A stretch of DNA of 64,000 nucleotides from Parafannyhessea umbonata (GTDB lineage: Bacteria; Actinomycetota; Coriobacteriia; Coriobacteriales; Atopobiaceae): the NCBI RefSeq assembly GCF_900111255.1, contig NZ_FOGP01000001.1:1-64000 (forward strand), read 5' to 3'. The translations under genes and the position numbers were made by a program. A model generated the notes under the pieces. It was not told the DNA's origin and searched no databases. It worked only from the letters and a program-made list of their open reading frames with translations. Below are positions 40,623 through 47,389 of this stretch, piece after piece (positions within the stretch are counted from its first letter, which is position 1; every line of letters starts with the position of its first letter).

Positions 40623-40801
40623 GTGCGCTCCTTTGGGGCGGTGGTGTCATGTTCCAGGCACCAGATTCTGTGCCTCGTGTCGATTCGTTTCTGACGCTAA
40701 CTTTACCCGTCTTGTGTGATTCAATGCTCTGTGCATGACACATCGTACAAGTCCACAGAACGACCCATCCAACTGCGGATGGACAGGAGAGTTGGGTAAG
40801 A

Positions 40802-41800
40802 GTGAGCGAAACCGCCATCGTCGGGAAGACCGAAGTCGACAAAGATATTGATGCATCTTCGGATGTCTTGGGCGAGGCCGAAGGCACGCCTGCGGCAGAG
40901 TCTGCCGAAAAGCCTAGGAAGGTGTCCGACGGCCTGGTGCGTGGCATCGTCTTCACGGTCCTGGGCGGTGCGATGTGGGGCATGAACGGGACGATCTCAA
41001 AGGTCCTGATGGACGGCTACGGCGTGGCCCCGCTGTGGCTCGCCTGCGTGCGCGAGCTCTCGGCGTGCTGGCTCTTTCTGATCGCGGCGGGAGTCCACTC
41101 GCCCAATCGCCTCAGGGGCGCCCTCTCCGACGGCCGGTCGCTCCTGTCGATTCTGAGCATCGCGCTATTCTCGATCCTCTTCTCGCAGGTTGCCTATCTT
41201 GAGGCCATCCACTGGACCAACTCGGCGACGGCGACCATCCTGCAGAGCCTCGAGGTCGTGCTGGTCATGGTCTACGTGTGCCTCGTCAACCGCCGAAGCC
41301 CGCGAAAGAGGGAGATCGCCGGCCTGATGCTGGCGCTCGCCGGAACCTTCCTCGTTGCGACGGGCGGAGACCCCAGCAAACTCCAGCTTCCGGTCGAGGG
41401 ACTGGCGTGGGGCTTGGGCTGCGCCGCTGCGGCTGCCGTTTTGGCCATCCAGCCCATCCGCATGATCGACCGATGGGGCAACTTCACCGTAAACGGCCTG
41501 GCCTTCCTGTTCTCCGGCCTGATTCTTGCGGCGTTTGTCCAGCCATGGGCCAACGTGCCCCAGATCGATCCCACGGGCATCGCCCTTTTGTGCTGCTCCA
41601 TCCTGATGGGGACCTTCGGCGCCTATGCGCTGTTTCTGCAGGGGACCAAGATGGTAGGGTCCGTCCGCGGCTCTATGCTGGCGACCACCGAGCCCATGAT
41701 GGCGACGCTGAGCTCGATCGTCTGGTTGGGTGCGGTGTTCAGCCCTGCCGACCTCCTTGGATTTGCGATGATCATCGTGATGGTGTTCCTCACCGCATAG
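40802..41800 (+). CDS. EamA-family (DMT) metabolite transporter
   Basis: The 332-residue protein has a 45-residue acidic soluble N-terminus and then ten hydrophobic helices in two EamA repeats. FTVLGGAMWGMNGTISKVL opens the first repeat; AIHWTNSATATILQSLEVVL and QGTKMVGSVRGSMLATTEPM are the repeat-end signatures (ATATILQSLEVVL and RGSMLATTEPM). Members export amino acids or other metabolites. The start is GTG 40802 with GGAGAG upstream. The long N-terminal extension is unusual for the family. It is followed by a hairpin shared with the uspA gene. Confidence 0.86.
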   Translation: MSETAIVGKTEVDKDIDASSDVLGEAEGTPAAESAEKPRKVSDGLVRGIVFTVLGGAMWGMNGTISKVLMDGYGVAPLWLACVRELSACWLFLIAAGVHSPNRLRGALSDGRSLLSILSIALFSILFSQVAYLEAIHWTNSATATILQSLEVVLVMVYVCLVNRRSPRKREIAGLMLALAGTFLVATGGDPSKLQLPVEGLAWGLGCAAAAAVLAIQPIRMIDRWGNFTVNGLAFLFSGLILAAFVQPWANVPQIDPTGIALLCCSILMGTFGAYALFLQGTKMVGSVRGSMLATTEPMMATLSSIVWLGAVFSPADLLGFAMIIVMVFLTA

Positions 41801-41862
41801 CCCCCGCTCCGTCCGCCCCGCAGATGTCGGGCACGTGAGGCCGGCAAACATACGCTAAACGA

Positions 41863-41890
41863 GAAGGGCGACCCCAGCGGGCCGCCCTTC
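41863..41890. terminator. Hairpin between the EamA and uspA genes
   Basis: GAAGGGCG and CGCCCTTC (41863-41870 and 41883-41890) form an 8-bp stem, extended by an inner CC/GG pairing, between two convergent stop codons. Confidence 0.65.
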
Positions 41891-41924
41891 GTCATGCATG
41901 GACAAGGCGCTACGAGCTGCGTCG

Positions 41925-42374
41925 CTACTTGAGTACCAGCGTGTCGCACTTGGCGTTGCGCGTGAGGAAGGTCGAGATGGACCCCAGAAGTGCGTACTTG
42001 ATGGACGATAGCCCGCGCGCTCCGCAGATGATGAGCTCGGGCTTGATCTCATCGATCATCTCGTCCTTCAGGGTCTCGCGAATGCGGCCCGCCTTGACGA
42101 CCACCTCGATCTTGGGAATCTTGCCCGTTGCCTCTGCCCTGGAGATCTGGTCCTCAATCGAGGCGCGGAAGTCCTTCTCGAGCGAGGCGACAAGGTCCAT
42201 GGGGTAGGTGCCGGCGGTCTCGAGGGCCGTGGAGTCAATCACGTGTCCGACGTAGAGCTCCGCGTTGTTGTTGGCGGCAACGATGATTGCGCGGTCAAGA
42301 ACCTCATGCTGCGCGTCGGTTCCGTCGAGGGCGACGAAGATCTTGTCGTATCCCAGGTCCTGAAAGCTTGTCAT
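41925..42374 (-). CDS. Universal stress protein, UspA family
   Basis: The 149-residue protein has the Usp fold with KIFVALDGTDAQHEVLDRA at the N-terminus and the ATP-binding signature G-x2-G-x8-9-G-S in ICGARGLSSIKYALLGSIS (about residues 115-133), so it is probably the ATP-binding type. A longer family insertion is absent. GGAGGTGTCCCC precedes ATG 42374. A TAGACT -10 element (42424-42419) lies about 45 nt upstream, inside a 13-nt sequence shared exactly with the CDF-exporter promoter. Confidence 0.9.
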   Translation of the reverse strand: MTSFQDLGYDKIFVALDGTDAQHEVLDRAIIVAANNNAELYVGHVIDSTALETAGTYPMDLVASLEKDFRASIEDQISRAEATGKIPKIEVVVKAGRIRETLKDEMIDEIKPELIICGARGLSSIKYALLGSISTFLTRNAKCDTLVLK

Positions 42375-42415
42375 GGGGACACCTCCTGTTTCGGATGTAG
42401 GGTCACCGGCTTGGT

Positions 42416-42428
42416 TTGAGTCTACCCA
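42416..42428 (-). promoter_or_regulatory. uspA promoter element shared with the CDF gene
   Basis: TTGAGTCTACCCA (plus strand) at 42416-42428 is identical to 47271-47283. On the minus strand it reads TGGGTAGACTCAA, containing a TAGACT -10 element about 45 nt before the uspA start codon. No -35 consensus is visible. Confidence 0.5.
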
Positions 42429-42646
42429 TGACTCTGGCGACGTAGATGAGCAGCGCTTTATCTTTTTGTGAACGGTTTCTCACGCGAGCGTTGCGCGCGA
42501 TTGCCCCGCGCCTGCGACGGTTTTCTTGTGGGCCGAGCCCCCGTGATGGCGGACGCTCGCATAATGATGCAAGCACCGAATCGCAAGCACGCTGTCGTCC
42601 GGCCGTCGCACCGCGATGGCCGTCCGCTCGCTAGGAGGTTTTTGTT

Positions 42647-43588
42647 TTGGAACTCGTCGAGCTGCTCAAGGCCGCCCTGTACGGCCTGGTCGAGGGCATA
42701 ACCGAGTGGCTGCCCATCTCGAGCACCGGTCACATGCTGCTGCTGAAGCCCTTCGTCACTCTGGACGTCAGCAAGGACTTCTGGGATATGTTCCTGGTGG
42801 TCATACAGCTGGGCGCCATCCTCGCCGTGTGCGTGTTGTTCTTCTACCAGCTGAATCCCCTCTCGCCCGGGAAGACGCCGGACGAGCGCAGGGGCACCTG
42901 GGGGCTGTGGGCGAAGATCGTCGTCGCGTGCCTTCCCGCCGCCGCCATCGGCATCCCGCTGGATGACTGGATGGAGGACCACCTGGGCGGCCCCCTCGTC
43001 ATCGCGACGACGCTGATCGCCTACGGCGTGGCGTTCGTCGTTATCGAAAACCTGCGCTCCCGCAGGGCCCGGAGGGTGGCGCAGGAGATCTCTTCCGCGG
43101 CTGCCCCCAGGCACATGAGCGTGAGCTCCGCCGCGCCGGAACGCTCCCTGGCAGAGCTTGCCGACACCGACGCGCGCGTGCAGGACATATCGGAGCTCGA
43201 CTGGAAGACCGCCATCGGCATCGGCCTCTTCCAGGTGCTCTCGATGGTCCCGGGCACCTCGCGCTCCGGCTCGACTATCATCGGCGGCCTGATTCTGGGC
43301 TGTTCGCGCACGGTTGCGGCCGAGTTCACCTTCTACCTCGCCGTCCCCGTCATGGTCGGCGCCAGCGGACTTCGCCTGGTCAAGTTCTTCCTCAAGGGCA
43401 ATTCATTCACGGGGGCCGAGGCTGCCATTCTGGGCGTCGGCTGCCTGGTGGCCTTCCTGGTCTCGATTGCCGCCGTCCGCTTCCTCATGGGCTTCATCAA
43501 GAAGCATGACTTTAAGCCCTTCGGCTGGTACCGAATCCTCCTGGGCATCGCGGTCATCGTCTACTTCGCCCTGAATCCCATCGCCTAG
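42647..43588 (+). CDS. uppP: Undecaprenyl-diphosphatase
   Basis: The 313-residue membrane enzyme recycles the cell-wall lipid carrier by removing phosphate from undecaprenyl diphosphate; it also gives bacitracin tolerance. The two active-site signatures are clear: EGITEWLPISSTGHM (about residues 16-30) and VPGTSRSGSTI (about 201-211). A charged cytoplasmic insertion (about 135-180, with RSRRARRVAQE) is longer than in E. coli BacA. The start is TTG 42647 with AGGAGG 10 nt upstream. No better start is seen in the 270 bp upstream, where I find no gene. Confidence 0.93.
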   Translation: MELVELLKAALYGLVEGITEWLPISSTGHMLLLKPFVTLDVSKDFWDMFLVVIQLGAILAVCVLFFYQLNPLSPGKTPDERRGTWGLWAKIVVACLPAAAIGIPLDDWMEDHLGGPLVIATTLIAYGVAFVVIENLRSRRARRVAQEISSAAAPRHMSVSSAAPERSLAELADTDARVQDISELDWKTAIGIGLFQVLSMVPGTSRSGSTIIGGLILGCSRTVAAEFTFYLAVPVMVGASGLRLVKFFLKGNSFTGAEAAILGVGCLVAFLVSIAAVRFLMGFIKKHDFKPFGWYRILLGIAVIVYFALNPIA

Positions 43589-43663
43589 GGACCGCAGCGC
43601 ATGGCCTTGTTACGCCTTCGCCGCACTCTGGCCCGCAGACCCCTGCGAGTCCGCGTGCGGCGA

Positions 43664-43669
43664 TATACT
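43664..43669 (+). promoter_or_regulatory. -10 element upstream of the Nudix gene
   Basis: TATACT at 43664-43669 lies 31 nt before the start codon of the Nudix gene and matches the TA(T/G)ACT pattern. No -35 consensus is evident. Confidence 0.45.
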
Positions 43670-43700
43670 CTCACAAACCAATGAGTGGAGAAGAACACAG

Positions 43701-44228
43701 ATGGCCGAGCTCATAGACATCTACGACGACAACCGCCAGCCTACGGGCGAGCGCGTCGAGCGAAAGGGCGCCTTCCTGGGCGAGGGGCAGTACATGCTCT
43801 ATGTGCTTGCCATCCTTGAGGACCTCGACGGACGCGTGCTCATAACACGTCGCACGCTGGACAAGAAGTGGGCCGCCGGCTGGTGGGAGGTCACCGGCGG
43901 CGGCGTGAGTGCCGGCGAGACCTCGGCCCAGGCCATTGCGCGCGAGGTGCGCGAGGAGGTTGGCCTGAGCGTGGACGATCTCGTCAAAAAGCCCATACAC
44001 GGCTACAAGAACATCGATCTCCCGCGGGGCGACAACTACTTTGTCGATATCTATCACCTGCGCTTTGACTTCTCGCTAGCCGACGTTAGCCTGCAGGCGC
44101 GCGAGGCCATCGACGCGCGACTTGTGACATGGGACGAGATTGCGCAGCTTGACCAACAGGGAATATTCCTCCATTATCGACGGTTGCAAGATGCGCTGGC
44201 TGCCGAGAGGGAGGCTGCGCGCGCGTAG
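43701..44228 (+). CDS. Nudix hydrolase
   Basis: The 175-residue protein has a complete Nudix box GGGVSAGETSAQAIAREVREEVGL (residues about 66-89; G-x5-E-x7-REVREEVGL), which binds Mg2+ and cleaves nucleoside diphosphate linkages. MAELIDIYDDNRQPTGE at the start and AAGWWEVTGG resemble the isopentenyl-diphosphate isomerase/YfcD-like branch (motif WEVTGGG), so the natural substrate could be a non-nucleotide diphosphate. ATG 43701 has GGAGAAG upstream. Next is a small membrane protein 46 nt downstream on the same strand. Confidence 0.88.
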   Translation: MAELIDIYDDNRQPTGERVERKGAFLGEGQYMLYVLAILEDLDGRVLITRRTLDKKWAAGWWEVTGGGVSAGETSAQAIAREVREEVGLSVDDLVKKPIHGYKNIDLPRGDNYFVDIYHLRFDFSLADVSLQAREAIDARLVTWDEIAQLDQQGIFLHYRRLQDALAAEREAARA

Positions 44229-44274
44229 TGCCGGCGGTTGCCGGCGTCGATGGACGCGAGCGAGGATTTGGTTG

Positions 44275-44676
44275 ATGGAAGCATATCTGCCCATGGTGGT
44301 CATTCTTGCGGCGGGTCTCGCCGTTGCCGCCATGTACCTGATCATGGGCAGTACGGTCAGGCGCGCTAGGGCTGCCCGGGAGGAATACTCCGACTACGTC
44401 AGCAGAGAGCTCACGTTCTACAGCGGAGACATCCTCGAGCGCGGCATCACGCACGACCCCTGGGGCAGCCACGAGTACCTCGTGTACATCGACCGAGGCA
44501 ACGGCTCGGTTCATGTTTGCGCGGAGTGGCACCGCGGGCACGCGAAGGGACTCCTATCCTGTTTGGCGACCTATGAGGCAAAGCTGGCTTCCTCCGTCGA
44601 GTCGTATCGAAGCCTTGACCACCAGACTGTCGAGCGGTCTGCCTACAACGCCTGGGTGACGGGGGAGCGTTCGTAG
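44275..44676 (+). CDS. Small membrane-anchored protein of unknown function
   Basis: The 133-residue protein has one N-terminal membrane helix (about residues 6-26, MVVILAAGLAVAAMYLIMG) and a soluble domain with LTFYSGDILERGITHDPWG and LVYIDRGNGSVHVCAEWHRG. I do not recognise the family. It lies between the Nudix and phosphatase genes with small gaps and the same strand, so the three may be co-transcribed. ATG 44275 has GAGGATTT upstream, a modest site. Orientation of the soluble part cannot be decided from charge alone. Confidence 0.65.
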   Translation: MEAYLPMVVILAAGLAVAAMYLIMGSTVRRARAAREEYSDYVSRELTFYSGDILERGITHDPWGSHEYLVYIDRGNGSVHVCAEWHRGHAKGLLSCLATYEAKLASSVESYRSLDHQTVERSAYNAWVTGERS

Positions 44677-44694
44677 CACATGAGGGGGAACACC

Positions 44695-45210
44695 ATGGGT
44701 TGTACCAGCATTCTGTTCGTCTGCCACGGCAACATCTGCCGCTCGACCATGGCGGAGTTCGTCATGAGGCACCTTGTCGAGCAGGCTGGTCTTGCCGACT
44801 CCATTCGCGTCGACTCCGCGGCGACCAGCAAAGAGGAGTTGGGGAACGACGTGCACCCCGGCACGCGCGGCAAGCTCGGCCAGATGGGAGTTCCCTGTGG
44901 CCACCATGTCTCCCGACAGATGGGGCCGGCAGACTACGAGTCGTTCGACTACATCGTGGGCATGGACCAGGACAACATGGATGGCATCTACCGTCTCCTC
45001 CTGGGCGAGAAGGGCTACGGATGGAGCTGGGATCCGGTGTCCGGCGCCGAGATCTCTCGTGCCGATCCCGAGGAGAAGGTCTCGCGTCTTCTCTCGTGGG
45101 CGGGGGTCGACCGAGACGTTGCCGATCCGTGGTATACGGGCAACTTCGACGTTACCTACGACGACGTGCTTCTGGGCTGCACCGCATTGCTGAAGGAGAT
45201 AACGAATTAG
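44695..45210 (+). CDS. Low-molecular-weight protein-tyrosine phosphatase
   Basis: The 171-residue enzyme has the P-loop C10-x5-R16-S in FVCHGNICRS and the general-acid Asp in VADPWYTGNF (about residues 145-154). Such enzymes dephosphorylate tyrosine kinases of capsule synthesis, or act on arginine phosphate. ATG 44695 (MGCTSILFV) follows GAGGGGG at good spacing, so I use it rather than the ATG at 44680. A tyrosine kinase partner is not visible nearby. It is slightly longer than the usual 150-160 residues because of an insertion after residue 100 (YRLLLGEKGYGWSWDP). Confidence 0.91.
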   Translation: MGCTSILFVCHGNICRSTMAEFVMRHLVEQAGLADSIRVDSAATSKEELGNDVHPGTRGKLGQMGVPCGHHVSRQMGPADYESFDYIVGMDQDNMDGIYRLLLGEKGYGWSWDPVSGAEISRADPEEKVSRLLSWAGVDRDVADPWYTGNFDVTYDDVLLGCTALLKEITN

Positions 45211-45325
45211 GAGCGTAACGAAGTAGGAGCGGTGGCTTCGACTGTGCCCGCAACAGATGCCAAATGCAGGGAGCCTCCACACGGACTAATTCGGGGGAGG
45301 CCCTCTATTGATGGTCGCGCTGTCG

Positions 45326-45829
45326 TTACGCCTTGCTTGCGGCGGCCTGCACGTCGGCCGTCGGTTCCTCCTGCGGGGCCTCTACCCTGCGGAAGGCCAG
45401 GCGGAACGCGAGCCTGACTACGGGGCCGCACACCACGAACTGCCAGAGGAATGCGGCGGGCAGGTTCATGGCCCAGGTCTGCGCGAAGGTCGCCAGGCTG
45501 GGCTGCTTGAACAGGAACGTCGCGATGAGGCTCATGAGGGGGCACATGAGCGAGCAGATGCAGAACGAGATCGCGTAGGTGATGAACTGCGTTCGGTCGG
45601 ACGGACGCATGAACGAGAAGGCGAGCACGGGGGCGATGCGTCCCACGACGAAGAGCTCCAGCACGAAGGCGACGGGCCACATGATCTTGAGCTCTCCCAG
45701 GGCCACGACGAACACCTCGTTGGTCATGGCGCCAAGGTTGAGGGCGATGTTGTAGCAGATCATGCCGTACACCATCAGGAGTGCCATGAGCGCGGTGAAT
45801 ACTGCGTTTTCGAATTTGTTCTTCGGCAT
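45326..45829 (-). CDS. DUF2798-type membrane protein
   Basis: The 167-residue protein has four hydrophobic segments in two similar halves, as in DUF2798 proteins: FENAVFTALMALLMVYGMI begins the first (motif FTALMALLMVYGMICYN) and FITYAISFCICSLMCPLMSL the second. A charged tail with EAPQEEP follows. The function is unknown. ATG 45829 is preceded by AAAGGA at a long distance (12 nt), so the start is less certain; an upstream in-frame start is at 45871. It lies downstream of a strong terminator of the CDF gene. Confidence 0.75.
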   Translation of the reverse strand: MPKNKFENAVFTALMALLMVYGMICYNIALNLGAMTNEVFVVALGELKIMWPVAFVLELFVVGRIAPVLAFSFMRPSDRTQFITYAISFCICSLMCPLMSLIATFLFKQPSLATFAQTWAMNLPAAFLWQFVVCGPVVRLAFRLAFRRVEAPQEEPTADVQAAASKA

Positions 45830-45871
45830 TGCTTGAGCAGTCCTTTCTTTTGTCGCATGGAGCCTGGACAC

Positions 45872-45911
45872 AAAAAATGGCTGACCGAGAATCTTTCATC
45901 TCGATCAGCCA
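45872..45911 (-). terminator. Intrinsic terminator of the CDF exporter gene
   Basis: TGGCTGA and TCAGCCA (45878-45884 and 45905-45911) with an inner CGAGA/TCTCG pairing form an extended stem. On the minus strand it is followed by six T residues (45877-45872). It starts 103 nt after the CDF stop codon. Confidence 0.85.
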
Positions 45912-46014
45912 AGCTGTCTGCGACTACCAATAATTGAAGGAAACCCTAGCAGAGAAGTGCGCGTCTTCGTAAGCGCGTTCACAAATACGCGATAAGTGCC
46001 GGCGCCTCAAAGGC

Positions 46015-47190
46015 CTATTTCGAGCTGACGTAGCTTTGGTCGATGGTAATCACGCAGTTGTATGTGGGGTGCTTCTCGCGGACCATGCCGTTGATGGTGC
46101 CGCGCAGCTCGTCGTCGGACATCTCGAGCTCGTGGGGTCGGACGCAGTCGAAGATAACGTTGGTGTGCGTGGGACCGGGGACGGTGCGCAGGTCGTGGAT
46201 CGTGAGTTTGGGGTGAATCATCGTCACCTGCTGGGCGATCCAGTTCCTGAGATTCGTGACCTTGGGGTCGTCCGTTACGATGGGGTCATAGTGGAGGACG
46301 ACATGCAGGTTGTCCTGCGAGAGGAATTCCTGCTCGATGTTGTCGATGGTGTCGTGACTCTCCATGGGGTCGACCTCCGCAGCCATCTCGACGTGGGCGC
46401 TGGCGAACTGGCGACCGGGTCCGTAGTCGTGGACCATGAGGTCATGGGTTCCCAGCACGCCGGGGTAGCTCAGGATCTTGTCGTGGATGTGCCTGACGAG
46501 CGCCGGGTCCGGGGCCTCGCCCAGCAGCGGGTTCAGCGTGTCGCGAACCAGCCCCACGCCGCTTGCGACGATGAAGGCGCCGACCACCAGACCGGCCCAG
46601 CCATCGAGGTCGAATCCCGTCAGCGCCGAGACGACGGCCGCCCCCAGGACCGCCGCCGTGGTGATGACGTCGTTGCGCGAGTCGACCGACGTCGCCTCGA
46701 GCGCGACGGAGTCAATGCGTTGGGCGAGCACGTGGTTGAAGTGAGCCATCCAAAGCTTTACCAGCATCGACCCAATGAGGATCCCAACAATGACGGGGGA
46801 GAAGTCCGTTGGCGACGGCTCGGCAATCTTCTGGGCCGACGTCTTGATCAGCTCGATGCCGATGAACATGATCAGCACGCTCACTGCCACGCCGGCAAGG
46901 TACTCTATGCGCCCGTGGCCATAGGGGTGCTCCTCGTCTGCGGGCTTGCTGGCCAGGCGAAACCCAATCAGGCTGATGATGTTGCTGGAGGCGTCCGACA
47001 GGTTGTTGACGGCGTCGGCTACGATGGAGACCGAGCCGGACAGCACGCCGACGACCCCCTTGCCGACGCACAGCAAGACGTTGCAGACGATGCAGACGAT
47101 GCTGGCGAAGGTGCCGTACGAGTTGCGCACGGCGGGCAGCTCGGTCTGGTCCGCGTTTGGGACGAACGTGCGAATGAATGCCTCGAGCAT
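46015..47190 (-). CDS. CDF-family cation exporter, probably manganese type
   Basis: The 391-residue protein has six membrane helices followed by a long cytoplasmic domain (about residues 200-391). The metal motifs are DAVNNLSD in helix 2 and SVDSRNDV in helix 5, both of the D-x3-D type that marks the manganese-transporting CDF subgroup rather than the H-x3-D of zinc exporters. The C-terminal region is longer than the usual 80 residues and contains a second ferredoxin-like unit. ATG 47190 (MLEAFIRTF) has AAGGAAG upstream; a TTG at 47241 has no such support. It is divergent from pcrA. Confidence 0.86.
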   Translation of the reverse strand: MLEAFIRTFVPNADQTELPAVRNSYGTFASIVCIVCNVLLCVGKGVVGVLSGSVSIVADAVNNLSDASSNIISLIGFRLASKPADEEHPYGHGRIEYLAGVAVSVLIMFIGIELIKTSAQKIAEPSPTDFSPVIVGILIGSMLVKLWMAHFNHVLAQRIDSVALEATSVDSRNDVITTAAVLGAAVVSALTGFDLDGWAGLVVGAFIVASGVGLVRDTLNPLLGEAPDPALVRHIHDKILSYPGVLGTHDLMVHDYGPGRQFASAHVEMAAEVDPMESHDTIDNIEQEFLSQDNLHVVLHYDPIVTDDPKVTNLRNWIAQQVTMIHPKLTIHDLRTVPGPTHTNVIFDCVRPHELEMSDDELRGTINGMVREKHPTYNCVITIDQSYVSSK

Positions 47191-47270
47191 ACGAAGACTT
47201 CCTTCGGGCGGGTCCTCGGCGGACCCATTGGCGATGTTCAAATGCCGCTAGGGGAAAACCACTAGTGGGG

Positions 47271-47283
47271 TTGAGTCTACCCA
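47271..47283 (-). promoter_or_regulatory. CDF-gene promoter element shared with uspA
   Basis: TTGAGTCTACCCA at 47271-47283 is identical to the 13 nt at 42416-42428. On the minus strand it contains TAGACT (47279-47274), a likely -10 element 84 nt upstream of the CDF start codon. Confidence 0.5.
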
Positions 47284-47350
47284 CTTTTGGGTGCTTGCAC
47301 TCATCCTCTGGAACTCTCCCCGCGAGCGAGTAAGTGTCGGAAACCCGCGC

Positions 47351-47356
47351 TAGACT
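47351..47356 (+). promoter_or_regulatory. -10 element of pcrA
   Basis: TAGACT at 47351-47356 lies 33 nt before the pcrA start codon, followed by CTTG. The -35 region (about 47328-47333) is not conserved. It is divergent from the CDF promoter about 70 bp away. Confidence 0.5.
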
Positions 47357-47389
47357 CTTGTAGTCAAACACAAGCCCAGGGAGAAGTAC

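Noticed and set aside
45230-45310. Terminator after the phosphatase gene
   Set aside because: The GAGCCTCC/GGAGGCCCTC pairing has mismatches and no T-run, so it was not listed.
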